Assembly (NCBI GenBank): GCA_003142595.1 | Contig: PLMU01000003.1 | Span: 318,501-382,500, forward strand | Direction: 5' to 3' | Length of the DNA: 64,000 bases | Source of the DNA: Phycisphaerales bacterium | GTDB lineage: Bacteria; Planctomycetota; Phycisphaerae; Sedimentisphaerales; UBA12454 | Shown here: positions 42,219 to 52,045 of the stretch, piece after piece | Layout: every line of letters begins with the position of its first letter | How positions within the stretch are numbered: position 1 is the first letter of the stretch | Translations under genes and position numbers: made by a program | Notes under the pieces: model-generated | What the model saw: the letters and a program-made list of their open reading frames with translations, nothing else | The model's database searches: none | What the model was told of the DNA's origin: nothing

Positions 42219-44109
42219 CTAACGACCGCCCAAGAGAAAACGCATTTCTTTACAGAAATGGAAACTGTTGGCCGAGGGGCCTTGAGTTGTGACTATTTCG
42301 CCCGGCTCAGGCAGGTTGAAGGGTTCGTATGAGAACGTTTTCCAGTTGAACTGCAGCCAGCAGAAGGCGTTATCCTCAAGCGGAACATCGAATGTAAACG
42401 CCAGCTTTCTCGGCAGATGATGATCATCCAGTTCCAGAATCTCAACCGTCATCCCTTCCAAAACAAATCTGCGGTTTTTTTCAAACATTCTGCTGCTGAG
42501 AAAAAGTCTGTCGGCAAGAGCACAAAAGTTAGAGAAATGTATCACGTTGCTTTGAGCAGAGGTAAAAATATTGGTCTCTTTACTTGTGATGACGAGCGTT
42601 TTATCGTCAATTCTTTTGATTTCGAGAACCGTATAGGCGAAGGCCAGAGTGTGTATGGATTGCGGGACTGCTCGGCCATAGTAAGCAGCATTAAACGGCA
42701 TTACACAGACAGAAAACTGTAATGGCGCATTGACGATAACGACGCGGGAATCATCCGACAGCGGAATTTTGCTCAAACCATTCGGATTGGCCAAAATGCC
42801 AAGTATGACCGGAGCGAACTTTGGCGTGGCATATCTTGAAAGAGCGGCCAGAGGAATATGAGCGATAAGAAGCATGATGCACAAAATCCGGGCAGGATAT
42901 TTGTAGAGAGAAAATCCCGGTAGCCCACTCTGTTTGCCGAAAATGGAAGCGGCGAAAACCACAATCAATCCGTAAGCTCCTATTGCCACAAACCCGAAAT
43001 TCTTGCTCATCGGGGCGGCGACGACAGGAATAGCGGCAAATATCATTACTGCAAACCAGAAACGAACAAGGCGGTTTTTCCAGACAGCGGGAATAAGCAG
43101 AAGTATTGCCGCTGCGGTAAAAACGACATAGAAAAGAAAAATATTCATAAGCCAATGGTTATTAAATCCCATCATCCTGTCCGGCGGCAGCGAAGAAAGC
43201 TGGCCGGCAATGATGGCAATCATATATACAGGCAGATGAACCAGAAATTTCAGCGGTTCGTGCCCGGGATCAAGATATCCTTCGCCGAATCCGAAAACGC
43301 CGTAGCCAAGCGAATGATAAACAATGCGCCAAATCACAACAGTCAGGATTGCGGGCAGCAGACTCAGGAATCGTTTTGGCCATGAGGCGTTATCGAGTAC
43401 GAGAGCATAAGCGAGAATAAAAGCGAACGTCGATACGCCCGCCTCATTGGATAGCAGCGACAGCGCAAGAAAAAGGACAGACATTAACGCGGCAGGTGTG
43501 GAATTTTCAGTTCGCCATTTATGATAGGCGTAAAAACAAAGCAGCCCAAAGCAAAGTGCAATTATAAACCCTCTATTGGCCACGAACATAACCGGAAGAT
43601 AGGTGTTGCTGTCGAGAACAAACATCAGCGCCGCCAGTCCGGCGACCCAGGTCGGACCGATGATTTTGCGATACATCACCGTCGCCAGAAACACGATTGT
43701 CGTGAACCATGCGATATTATGTGCGTGCATAAGGGGGGGGCGAATCAGGAAACATCCGATAATCAAGCCAGTGTGTAAAGGCGGTGAACGGACGCCAAAG
43801 GCAACATCTGGTCTCGTCAGGAAGCCACCAGGGAAGAATCCCGTAATTCTTGCTTTTCTTCCATAGTTCTCTGTCGCGCGAGAAACCAGGAAATGTTTCA
43901 AACAGCACAGTTGATAATTTTCCCGTATTGTCCGGAACAGCACCGGTTCGATAAAGTCCCGGCGGTATCTGAGAAGGTTTGAGTTCCGGAATCCTCTGAA
44001 TAAGGTCGTCCATTAAAAGGCCTGTTTTCAGTGCGGGCAGCATTACGATGACGGCTGCAACACCAAGTATCCAAGGCAGGTGTTTGGATTCAAAAAACTT
44101 CTTTAGCAT
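42219..44109 (-). pseudogene. Polytopic membrane protein, frame broken at a C8 tract (glycosyltransferase-like)
   Basis: Two frames together form one protein. The 5' part starts at ATG 44109 (signal-anchor then LYRTG, WRPFTAFTHWLDY) and stops just after a run of eight C (43740-43733, minus strand). The rest continues in the next frame to 42219 with LMHAHNIAWFTT. Removing one C gives one 629-residue ORF (1890 bases). It has about nine membrane helices and a soluble C-terminal domain, resembling membrane glycosyltransferases of the PMT/ArnT type without a recognised motif. The break may be a sequencing error, a mutation or phase variation. Confidence 0.7.
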
Positions 44110-44121
44110 AGAAACCCTGGG

Positions 44122-46296
44122 TTATTTCTTTCTTTTCCTGTGTTTATCCTTATGTTTTGTTTTCTTTTGGTGTTGCGGTTTTTCTTTGAATTTTTCCAGC
44201 GGTATCACGTTTAATTGTCTTGCCGACATATTTACAGATACAATCTTGACGGTCAGAGGCATACCTATATGGAAAGTTATGCCGCTGCGCGTGCCGTAAA
44301 CGCATTGTGCGCTGTGGTCGTAAACATATTTATCACTGCCGAGCAAATCAATTGGAATAAGACCTTCGATACCGAATTTCATGCACTGAACGAAAACTCC
44401 GAAATTTGCCAGGCCGCTGACTATCGTTTCGAGTGTTTCTCCCAGTCTCTTTTGGAAAAGCGGTAAAATCAAAACCATTTTCAAGTCTCTCTCCGCATCG
44501 GTGGCACGTTCTTCGGTAAAAGTAATATGTTTGCCGATTTCAATAAGCTCTTCCTGTGACGGGGCATTGTTGTCTTTTTTATCAAGATACATTTCGAGAA
44601 GCCTGTGAATGAGCAAATCGGCGTATCTGCGAATAGGACTTGTAAAATGCGTGTAATGTTTCGAGGCAAGAGCGTAATGGCCGATGTTCAGCGGTGAATA
44701 CTCCGCACGTGTAAGAGAACGCAGAATATAGGTGTTCACCGCGAAAGCGGCAGGCCTGTCCTTTATATAGGAAAGGACGCTTTGCAAATCAAATCTGTCC
44801 GGGTTTTTCGGAATCGAGATGCCGAAAAGTTTTAATGTTCCGGCAAGGGCTTTTAAACTCAATGAAGCCGGGTCAGGATGTATCCTTCTTATAAATGGAA
44901 TGTTCATACTGTCAAAAAGCCGGGCAACTGCTTCGTTTGCCTCAACCATAAACATTTCTATTATTGTGTGAGGATAGCTCGTATCGGCAGGATGAGCGTC
45001 AATTACTCTGCCGGCCTTGTCGAAAACAAGCTCTATTTCCGGCAAATCGAGATGCAGCATACCTTCGCTGTTACGCCGCTTTTCTATTATCTTCGCGAGG
45101 TTTTCCATATCGTGCAGAAGCGAGACAACTTCAGGAGGCTTTTGTGTTTTTTGGTCTTTCAGGATTCTGTCGGCCTCTAAATATGTAAGTCTTGCGGCTG
45201 AACGGATGATACTATTGGCAAAACTTGTTTTGAGGACCCTGCCGGTATTGTCATAGGTTATAAAAGCAGATTTTGTAAGTCTCGGCTGGTTTGGCTGAAG
45301 GCTGCATATTCCATTACTAATCGCTTCGGGCAGCATAGGAATCACAAAGCCCGGCAGATAAACGCTGTTGCCCCTGTCCTTGGCTTCGATATCAAGAAGC
45401 GAACCGGGTTTTACAAATGTGCTGACATCGGCGATGTGAACGCCGAGCGTAAAAGTATTATCCGGATTTTTTGCCAGACTTATGGCGTCGTCAAAGTCTT
45501 TCGAATCGTCAGGGTCGATTGTTACGATGATTTTTTTTGTTAAGTCGAGCCTGTCGGAAAATTTAGCAGTATCAAAATCTCTTGCCGCCTGTCCTGCCGC
45601 ATTTAGGCAGTCAGAATTAAATTCCTGGGGCAAAGCAAATCGCCTGATAACCGAGTTGATTTCAGTTTTATATGTTCCGCTTTTGCCGAGGACTTCCACG
45701 ATAACTGCCCGGCCGTAATTCTCGCGCGTGGGGAAACTAATCATTTCAACAACCGCCTTGTCGTTCGGCTGGGCATTTTTGGCGGTTACATCGTCAATCT
45801 CTATTACTTCGGTAAATTTGCCATCCGGCACGAGATACCAGGAATCACCTTTTCTTATTATTGTGCCGACAAAACGATTATTTGCCCGCTGGAGGATTTC
45901 AATAATTTTGCCGCTGTATCTGGCTTCTGTGCCGCGTCTGGTTTCCTTTACGACTTTTGCGACAACCGTATCGCCTGTCATCGCGTTTGCGGTATAATCT
46001 TCCGGGATAAATAAATCACCGTGCGAATTCCGTTCGGTCGGCGTAACAAAACCAAAACCTTTTCTTGAACCCCGGAATGTGCCGCAAACCCTGCCTGAAA
46101 CAGGAGGCAACGAGACCATATTTTTTGAACCGATGATAGCCAAACCTTCATCGCGAAGCTGATTAAAGGCTTTATTAAAATCCCCAAATTCATCGCGGCC
46201 TATTCCCAGGGACTTTGCGATGTCGGTAAGTTTTTCCGGTTTGTATTCCTTATGCCCCAGATGGGTCATAATTTTCTTTTTTAAAACATCAACCAT
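44122..46296 (-). CDS. rnr: Ribonuclease R
   Basis: 724 residues. Order: N-terminal HTH-like part, OB/cold-shock domains (RVCGTFRGSRKGFGFVTP), RNB catalytic domain with DPDDSKDFDDAISL (acidic metal site), HYTHFTSPIRRYADL, S1 domain, and a very basic tail (KKTKHKDKHRKRKK). It degrades structured RNA 3' to 5'. Its start is only 20 bases past the rpsT terminator, so it may rely on read-through or a promoter overlapping the hairpin. Confidence 0.95.
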   Translation of the reverse strand: MVDVLKKKIMTHLGHKEYKPEKLTDIAKSLGIGRDEFGDFNKAFNQLRDEGLAIIGSKNMVSLPPVSGRVCGTFRGSRKGFGFVTPTERNSHGDLFIPEDYTANAMTGDTVVAKVVKETRRGTEARYSGKIIEILQRANNRFVGTIIRKGDSWYLVPDGKFTEVIEIDDVTAKNAQPNDKAVVEMISFPTRENYGRAVIVEVLGKSGTYKTEINSVIRRFALPQEFNSDCLNAAGQAARDFDTAKFSDRLDLTKKIIVTIDPDDSKDFDDAISLAKNPDNTFTLGVHIADVSTFVKPGSLLDIEAKDRGNSVYLPGFVIPMLPEAISNGICSLQPNQPRLTKSAFITYDNTGRVLKTSFANSIIRSAARLTYLEADRILKDQKTQKPPEVVSLLHDMENLAKIIEKRRNSEGMLHLDLPEIELVFDKAGRVIDAHPADTSYPHTIIEMFMVEANEAVARLFDSMNIPFIRRIHPDPASLSLKALAGTLKLFGISIPKNPDRFDLQSVLSYIKDRPAAFAVNTYILRSLTRAEYSPLNIGHYALASKHYTHFTSPIRRYADLLIHRLLEMYLDKKDNNAPSQEELIEIGKHITFTEERATDAERDLKMVLILPLFQKRLGETLETIVSGLANFGVFVQCMKFGIEGLIPIDLLGSDKYVYDHSAQCVYGTRSGITFHIGMPLTVKIVSVNMSARQLNVIPLEKFKEKPQHQKKTKHKDKHRKRKK

Positions 46297-46316
46297 TTAA
46301 TTCTTTTCATATAAAC

Positions 46317-46359
46317 AATAAAAAAAGCGCTACACCAATAATTCAACCGGGATAGCGCT
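46317..46359 (-). terminator. Terminator between rpsT and rnr
   Basis: On the minus strand AGCGCTA, 20-base loop, TAGCGCT then at least six T. The stem of 7 bp with a long loop suggests partial termination. Confidence 0.6.
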
Positions 46360-46390
46360 GTTATAAACGATTTTTATCAACAACAAACGA

Positions 46391-46657
46391 TTAACCTTTA
46401 AGCTTGTTGATTTTCCGAGCCATACGGGATTTGAGCCTTGCAGCTTTCTTCTTGTGTATGGTTTTCTTCGCCGCGACCTTGTCGAGAGCTTTAACAATAA
46501 GCTTATACTGCTCTGCCGCCGCTTTTTTATTTCCGCCTGCTAAAGCGGCATCGAAGGCCTTGACCTGCGTTTTAACAACACTTTTTCTTGCGCGGTTGAT
46601 TACTTTGTGCTTTGCGTTCTGCCTTACTCTTTTTTTGGCCGATAATGAATGTGCCAT
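46391..46657 (-). CDS. rpsT: 30S ribosomal protein S20
   Basis: 88 residues, lysine/alanine-rich helical protein. It opens with MAHSLSAKKRVRQNAKHKVINR and ends with KKAARLKSRMARKINKLKG, both typical of S20, which binds 16S rRNA. ATG 46657 follows AGGAG at 7 bases; an earlier in-frame start would add five residues that S20 does not have. Confidence 0.97.
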   Translation of the reverse strand: MAHSLSAKKRVRQNAKHKVINRARKSVVKTQVKAFDAALAGGNKKAAAEQYKLIVKALDKVAAKKTIHKKKAARLKSRMARKINKLKG

Positions 46658-46699
46658 TTTAACTCCTGACAAAAATCTTAGTTCTTAATTATTTCACCG

Positions 46700-48088
46700 T
46701 TAAACTTTTCTTAACTTGTCAACTTTCATTCTTACATCCTTGTAAGAAAAATCAATCTGAGCAAGCTTTCTGTAAAGCTCAAGGGCATCTTCGGTTCTGC
46801 CGTCCTGCTCATAGGACCTTGCCAGATTATACCTTAAATCCTTGGCAATGTCATTGTCTTTTATTTCATAAACTTCGATAGCTTCTTTCAGGATGTCGAT
46901 GGCATCATGGAACCAGCCCTTAACGAAGAAACAAAGACCGATTTTGTTCATAGCGGCAATCTTGTGCCTGGGGTCCTTGCGGGCATCCTGCAAGACCGGA
47001 ATAGCCTCGTCATATCTCTGATTTCTCATTAATCGAACGCCGTATTCGTATTTAAACCGTAATTCGGTCGGGTAATTTTCCGAACAAAGTTTGTAATGCT
47101 CAAGCTCTGCGGCAAGAAGCTCTTTTGTGGCGGCATCAAGTGTTTCCTGCTGGTTTGAACGGTCGGCCCCAAGCGATGCTCTTGATTTTCTGGCGTGGCG
47201 GCGAAGCATTCTGAGTTTTATTTCGCCTGCTTTTTTTTGAAAGGTGAAATCTCTCGATTCTTTATAGGCTTCTTCCAGAAGCTTTATCGCTTCTTCATCG
47301 GTCTGGTCATCCTGAAGGTCGCTCAGTGCGCCGGCCAGTTTTAATATGTTAAGGGAAGTTTTATCTGCCTGATATATTTGTTTTGCATCAATGACAGCCT
47401 GCTCTCTGAAATCTATACTCTTTATAACCGCCTGCTGCGCCTGATGTTTTTCCTGAGATTCTCTGCCATCAATGGAGTCTCTGAAATCGCCTTGCTGGTC
47501 GTATTTTCCTTTCTGCATTGTAAGTTTTGCCGAGAGGTCCTTCAATTCGCTTGCCAGCACGCCGTCTTCGGGTTTTAATTTGCCGGCATGTCCGCAGGCA
47601 TTTACAGCTTTAGCGTATTCTTCCATAGTTATATAGGCATTTTTCAAAGATAGAAATGTCTGGAGACTGGGTTTTTCAGCAGACCTGTTCGCCTCGTAAA
47701 TCAAATCGGCAATCCACAGAGCGGTTTTTTTGAATCCTCCCGCAAGGGCGGTGTTGAGCAATTGTTCCGCGTAATTCAGATTTTCAGGGTCCTTGGCCAG
47801 CAGGTGCTCGGCGTTGAGCATATTTTCAAGCGGAGTTTTGCCGCGGGAAAGCCTCATTTTTTCAAACATAGAAGGTTTTTTGCCGCCTTTTCCCTGCCTG
47901 ACCATCGCGTTATATCGAAGCGGCTTGTGTCCCTGCTCCACCGCATCCGGCGCACGCTTGAGACCTTCGATATACAAATCAATCGCATAATCGAAGTTAT
48001 CGGTGGCGGCAACTTCTTCGGCTCTGCTGAAGAAAGGAGCAGCCTTGCTTAAATCGCCATTATTTTCAGTTGTAACTGTCTCTGCCAT
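46700..48088 (-). CDS. Tetratricopeptide-repeat protein
   Basis: 462 residues, soluble, almost all helical. TPR-like helix pairs occur at about 20-50, 140-170, 245-290 and most clearly in the last third (for example YDEAIPVLQDARK, FHDAIDILKEAIEVY and TEDALELYRKLAQID). No enzyme domain. Probably a scaffold. ATG 48088 is preferred over a TTG three codons earlier. It lies downstream of prmC on the same strand, with a 125-base gap. Confidence 0.8.
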   Translation of the reverse strand: MAETVTTENNGDLSKAAPFFSRAEEVAATDNFDYAIDLYIEGLKRAPDAVEQGHKPLRYNAMVRQGKGGKKPSMFEKMRLSRGKTPLENMLNAEHLLAKDPENLNYAEQLLNTALAGGFKKTALWIADLIYEANRSAEKPSLQTFLSLKNAYITMEEYAKAVNACGHAGKLKPEDGVLASELKDLSAKLTMQKGKYDQQGDFRDSIDGRESQEKHQAQQAVIKSIDFREQAVIDAKQIYQADKTSLNILKLAGALSDLQDDQTDEEAIKLLEEAYKESRDFTFQKKAGEIKLRMLRRHARKSRASLGADRSNQQETLDAATKELLAAELEHYKLCSENYPTELRFKYEYGVRLMRNQRYDEAIPVLQDARKDPRHKIAAMNKIGLCFFVKGWFHDAIDILKEAIEVYEIKDNDIAKDLRYNLARSYEQDGRTEDALELYRKLAQIDFSYKDVRMKVDKLRKV

Positions 48089-48213
48089 AAAAGGCAAAAA
48101 ACCTCCGTTAGTGCTTTATTTTGAGTTTGTTATGGTAAAACAACTTATATCTTTTGTCAATAATAAAGGAATGCCTTAAAGCCATCTGCGACAATATATT
48201 GAAACAGGGCCGA

Positions 48214-49086
48214 TTATGCCCTGATTGCGGTAACTATTCTATCGTTGCTGCTGTGGTCTTTCTCGATTTTTATAGGACCAAAACATTTGCTATCCTCAAG
48301 AAGCCCTTTAACCTGCTGGCCCTGCAAATATCCGATTTCAAGCATAAGCGCACCGTCTTTTTTCAAATGACTGCCAATTTCAGCTGCGATTTTACGATAG
48401 ATGTCCAAGCCATCGGCGCCGCCATCGAGAGCGAGTTTGGGTTCGTAGTTTCTTACCTTGGCATCGAGTTTTTCATATTCAGCGCCGCTGACATAAGGAG
48501 GATTGCAGACAATCAAATCAAATTCTTTAACATCGAGCTGGCTTATCAGGGGTTCAAAGAGATTACCCTGCAGAAGTTCGATTTTCTGGTCAAGCTGATA
48601 TTTTTTAATATTTTCAGCGGCAATGTTTAATGCCTGTTCACTGATATCGGTGGCTATGATTTTTGCGTCGGGATAATTTTTTCCAATAGCTACTGCGATG
48701 CAGCCGCAGCCGGTGCATAAATCGCAAACGTATTGTGTGCCTGTCCTGCCGCGGAGAAATTCAATCGCTCTTTCGACGAGCAATTCCGTTTCAGGTCTGG
48801 GTATCAGGCAGTCAGCGGCAACTTTGAGCGAAATAGAATAAAATTCGGTTCTGCTGGTTAAATATTGGACGGGTTCGTGCTGAATGCAGCGTTTTACGAG
48901 GTCGCGGAGTTTATCGAGCTGCGGTTTGTCAACTTCCTTGTCGAAGTGCATATAAAGTTCGATTCGCTGCATATTCAATACAAAAGACAAAAGAAGCTCA
49001 GCAGTAAGTCTTGGCGAATCGATTTTCTTTTCGGTGAAATGACCGACCATCCAGTCAAGCAGTTTTTTAATTGTCCACTGTTCCAT
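48214..49086 (-). CDS. prmC: Peptide chain release factor N5-glutamine methyltransferase
   Basis: 290 residues. The N-terminal helical domain (1-95) is followed by an SAM fold with DLCTGCGCIAVAIG (usual DxGTGSG) and the catalytic NPPY in DLIVCNPPYVSG. It methylates the GGQ glutamine of RF1/RF2. The usual neighbour prfA is absent; instead it follows thiH by 7 bases and is likely cotranscribed with the thiamine operon. Confidence 0.94.
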   Translation of the reverse strand: MEQWTIKKLLDWMVGHFTEKKIDSPRLTAELLLSFVLNMQRIELYMHFDKEVDKPQLDKLRDLVKRCIQHEPVQYLTSRTEFYSISLKVAADCLIPRPETELLVERAIEFLRGRTGTQYVCDLCTGCGCIAVAIGKNYPDAKIIATDISEQALNIAAENIKKYQLDQKIELLQGNLFEPLISQLDVKEFDLIVCNPPYVSGAEYEKLDAKVRNYEPKLALDGGADGLDIYRKIAAEIGSHLKKDGALMLEIGYLQGQQVKGLLEDSKCFGPIKIEKDHSSNDRIVTAIRA

Positions 49087-49093
49087 CAGTCTT

Positions 49094-50143
49094 TCATTTT
49101 ATAAAAGCCTTGTCCCAATCTTTCCAAACAGCTTGGAGGTTTTTTGATTTCAGCATCTCGGCAACCTGGTCAGGAGTCCTGTCGTCGGCGATTTCAAATT
49201 GACTCAGCGATTCATCCTTTTGAGCGTAACCGCCGGGATTCGTTCGGCTGCCGGCACTCATTCTTGTTACGCAAATCTGAGCCATATTATCCCTGAAATT
49301 CGGTTTTTCGCGAGTTGAAAGTACGATTTCCGAATCGGGAAAACATAACCTCAGCGAAACCATCATTTGAACAAGCTGGGTATCGCTAATCATATACTTA
49401 AAAAGTTTTTCATCAACATTTTCTGCAGGGCGAAGTCTTGGAAAAGAAAAAGAAACTTTTGCCTGCCAGTATTTTTTCATAAGGTAATCGGCATGCTGAG
49501 CTAAAGCCTGCATTTGAGCGTGCCAGTCGCTTAGGCCGATTAAAAAGCCAAGGCCGAGACTTCTGAAGCCGGCTTGCGCCGCGCGCTGGAGAGTTTCGAG
49601 GCGCCAGTCATAGTCGGCCTTTGGGCCGGTTTTGTGAAATTTGGCGTAATCGCTGCGGTCATAGGTTTCCTGATAAATCGCAATGCTGTCGATTCCCGCG
49701 GTGAAAAGTTTTTCGTAATCTTCCGTTGAAGCAGGATAAATTTCGATGGAAATAGAACTGAATTTTTCACGTAGTTTTTGCGAAAGCTCGGCAAGATAAG
49801 GAATACTTACAAATTTCGTATCTTCTCCGCTGACAATCAATATATGCCTGAAACCGTCATCTGCCAGTATGTCGGCTTCTTTGCAGGCCTGCTCGATAGT
49901 CAGTCTTTTTCGCGGCAAATCGCTCTGCCTGTTAAAAGCGCAGTATGGACAACTATTGACACAAAAATTCGAGACGTACAGCGGGGCGTAAAGCTGAATT
50001 GTATTTCCAAATCGCTGACGTGTAATCTGTCTGGCTTTTTGCGCCATTGGTTCAAGATATTTTTGCGCTTCGGGCGAAAGCAGGGCGGCAAGTCTTTCAA
50101 CGCTGTATCCTGTGTCATCGTATATGGCTTTTTGAAGGTCCAT
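49094..50143 (-). CDS. thiH: 2-iminoacetate synthase ThiH
   Basis: 349 residues. Radical SAM motif CVNSCPYC near 61-68 binds the [4Fe-4S] cluster; the ending has the C-terminal BATS-like domain with QICVTRMSAGSRTNPGGY. It cleaves tyrosine to dehydroglycine for the thiazole ring, the oxygen-free route fitting an anaerobe. It starts 2 bases after thiG. Confidence 0.95.
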   Translation of the reverse strand: MDLQKAIYDDTGYSVERLAALLSPEAQKYLEPMAQKARQITRQRFGNTIQLYAPLYVSNFCVNSCPYCAFNRQSDLPRKRLTIEQACKEADILADDGFRHILIVSGEDTKFVSIPYLAELSQKLREKFSSISIEIYPASTEDYEKLFTAGIDSIAIYQETYDRSDYAKFHKTGPKADYDWRLETLQRAAQAGFRSLGLGFLIGLSDWHAQMQALAQHADYLMKKYWQAKVSFSFPRLRPAENVDEKLFKYMISDTQLVQMMVSLRLCFPDSEIVLSTREKPNFRDNMAQICVTRMSAGSRTNPGGYAQKDESLSQFEIADDRTPDQVAEMLKSKNLQAVWKDWDKAFIK

Positions 50144-50145
50144 CG

Positions 50146-50919
50146 TTAGTCTCTTAAGAATCCGGTAAGAGGACTTGAAGCATCGGCCTGGTTTTTGACT
50201 CCCGAAGAGCCTGCTTCAAAGGCTTCTCTGCCGGCCTGGACGGCTTTTTTGAAAGCCTCGGCCATTTTTACAGGGTTGCCTGCTGTAGCGATAGCGGTAT
50301 TAATCAAAACGGCGTCGGCGCCCATTTCCATTGCCTCGGCTGCGTGCGAAGGCATACCCAATCCCGCGTCAACGACAACCGGAACTGTTGCCTGGGCGAT
50401 TATTATTTCAATCGCCGCTTTTGTTTTTAAACCCTGATTTGAACCGATTGGCGAAGCCAGCGGCATAACTGTCGCGGTGCCGATATCCTGAAGTTTTTTT
50501 GCCAGAACAGGGTCGGCGTTTATATAAGGCAGAACGATGAAACCTTCCTTTACGAGAATTTCGGCAGCCTTTAAAGTTTCGACCGGGTCGGGAAGCAAAT
50601 AATATGGGTCTGGCGTAACTTCGAGTTTGAGCCAGTTTATTTCTGTCGCTGCGCGGGCAAGTCTTGCCAATCTGACAGCTTCATCGGCGTTTCTTGCGCC
50701 GGAAGTGTTCGGCAGGAGCAGATATTTTTTCCTGTCGATTGCGGCCAGCATATTATCCTGCGGATTTTGGATATCGACACGTCGAAGAGCGACCGTTACC
50801 ATTTGAGTCCCCGACGCTTCGATAGAGTCGGCCATAATCTTGTTCGATGCGTATTTTCCTGTGCCGATAAACAGCCTGCTGCTGAATTCTTTGCCTGCTA
50901 TAATAAGTTTATCTTTCAT
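50146..50919 (-). CDS. thiG: Thiazole synthase ThiG
   Basis: 257 residues, normal length. A TIM barrel with the opening [20 protein letters not shown], the Schiff-base Lys in [15 protein letters not shown], and phosphate-binding [28 protein letters not shown]. It joins DXP, dehydroglycine and ThiS-thiocarboxylate to give thiazole phosphate. ATG 50919 lies one base after the thiS stop; the frame extends upstream, but into thiS. Confidence 0.97.
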   Translation of the reverse strand: MKDKLIIAGKEFSSRLFIGTGKYASNKIMADSIEASGTQMVTVALRRVDIQNPQDNMLAAIDRKKYLLLPNTSGARNADEAVRLARLARAATEINWLKLEVTPDPYYLLPDPVETLKAAEILVKEGFIVLPYINADPVLAKKLQDIGTATVMPLASPIGSNQGLKTKAAIEIIIAQATVPVVVDAGLGMPSHAAEAMEMGADAVLINTAIATAGNPVKMAEAFKKAVQAGREAFEAGSSGVKNQADASSPLTGFLRD

Positions 50920-50920
50920 A

Positions 50921-51130
50921 TCATCCGCCGCCGACAAATCTGATAAGTTCGATTTTGTGCCCATCTCGCAAAACAGTATTTTGAAAATTTCCGCGAGGAA
51001 TAATTTGGCCGTTTACTTCCGCGACCACAGTTGTCTGGTCCACTTTCAGCAATTCAAGAAGATTTTTCAATGTTGAGGGAACGGAATTTTCAAATATTTT
51101 GTCTTCGCCGTTAATTTTTAATACTGCCAT
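50921..51130 (-). CDS. thiS: Sulfur carrier protein ThiS
   Basis: 69 residues, ubiquitin-like fold. It ends in FVGGG, with the C-terminal Gly-Gly that is adenylated by ThiF and turned into a thiocarboxylate. It has the family's QIIPRG segment near 42-47. ATG 51130 is chosen; an earlier ATG five codons upstream lies in thiF. Confidence 0.93.
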   Translation of the reverse strand: MAVLKINGEDKIFENSVPSTLKNLLELLKVDQTTVVAEVNGQIIPRGNFQNTVLRDGHKIELIRFVGGG

Positions 51131-51134
51131 AATA

Positions 51135-51764
51135 TTAACTTTCAATTATTAATTCGACAATCGCGTTTGCCTGATGACCGGCGGCGATCGCCACTCGTGG
51201 CGCCATCAGGCTAAAGCCCGCTTCTATGCCGCTGTTGCTATCGCCAATAAGAATCAATCTGTCGGAAATTTTGCGAGTATTTATTTCATTGCTTCTGCCG
51301 TAGCCGCCAAGACCGCTGACTGCGACAATTATTACATCATTCATCGTATTCAGCACGGTTTCGACAAGCATTTGTTTCTGCTGAGCCTTGTCGAAACACT
51401 CGGCGATGATCCGGCAGCCGCTAAAGGTTTTCTGGATATTATCAGGAGTTAATTTTACTGGACAGCCGTCAATTTTGATATACGGATTAATACGCTTTAG
51501 ATTCTCAGTCAAAGCCGCGACTTTACTTGTTCCAAGCTGTTCAACAAAATATTGCTGGCGGTTAAGATTGCTCGGTTCAACAACATCGAAATCGGCAATT
51601 ATAAGTTTGCCGACGCCGATACGCGCCAAAGAAACTGCGACATTCGAGCCCAGTCCGCCCAGGCCGGCAATGCCGATTGTTGCGGCCTTTAATTTTTTAT
51701 GAACAGACTTGCCATGTCGTTCGATGAGCATTTCTTCGAATTGTTCATAGCTTAATTTTGCCAT
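51135..51764 (-). CDS. thiF: ThiS adenylyltransferase ThiF
   Basis: 209 residues of the E1-like/MoeB fold, in the short form. The nucleotide-binding GLGGLGSNVAVSLARIG and D-x-D-x-V-E-x-S-N-L-N-R-Q-Q are diagnostic. The C-terminal zinc cysteines of longer ThiF/MoeB are missing, as in the shorter subgroup. It activates the ThiS C-terminus. It is the first gene after the TPP riboswitch. Confidence 0.92.
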   Translation of the reverse strand: MAKLSYEQFEEMLIERHGKSVHKKLKAATIGIAGLGGLGSNVAVSLARIGVGKLIIADFDVVEPSNLNRQQYFVEQLGTSKVAALTENLKRINPYIKIDGCPVKLTPDNIQKTFSGCRIIAECFDKAQQKQMLVETVLNTMNDVIIVAVSGLGGYGRSNEINTRKISDRLILIGDSNSGIEAGFSLMAPRVAIAAGHQANAIVELIIES

Positions 51765-51775
51765 ATATATACCAA

Positions 51776-51808
51776 TAAAAAACGCAGCCTGCGAAAAGGA
51801 CTGCGTCA
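51776..51808 (-). terminator. Riboswitch expression-platform terminator
   Basis: ACGCAG...CTGCGT stem, with inner CC/GG, followed by TTTTTT, just before thiF. In the TPP-bound state this hairpin would form and stop transcription. Confidence 0.8.
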
Positions 51809-51818
51809 AGATTTTATT

Positions 51819-51914
51819 TCTTGTGCCTCCCTTGCAGGAATTACCGCTGCTAAAGGTTCAAAGGGTCGCCGGCGTTCCGGCCTCTCAGCCCCGATTTATG
51901 GGGCTCCCCTGTCA
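51819..51914 (-). promoter_or_regulatory. TPP (thiamine) riboswitch
   Basis: On the minus strand the conserved THI-box pieces appear in order: GGGG, GGGGCTGAGAG, a variable stem (GCCGG/CCGGC), GACCCTTTGAACCT, then GGTAATTCCTGCAAGGGA. This is the aptamer that binds thiamine pyrophosphate. It precedes a terminator and the thiF-thiS-thiG-thiH operon. Confidence 0.95.
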
Positions 51915-51990
51915 CTTAATATCATATTAACTTTTGTCTCATTTTACATACGGCCGGGCGGAAAACAAGTAAAATCCTTTTGTATCGGCC

Positions 51991-52019
51991 TTGTAATTGG
52001 GGCGGGTTGGCAATATAAT
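51991..52019 (+). promoter_or_regulatory. Promoter of the glyQS-asnS operon
   Basis: TTGTAA (51991-51996), 17-base spacer, perfect TATAAT (52014-52019). Predicted start near 52026, giving a 20-base leader with AAAGG. Confidence 0.65.
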
Positions 52020-52045
52020 ATGCTGTTTTACAAAAGAAAGGCATT

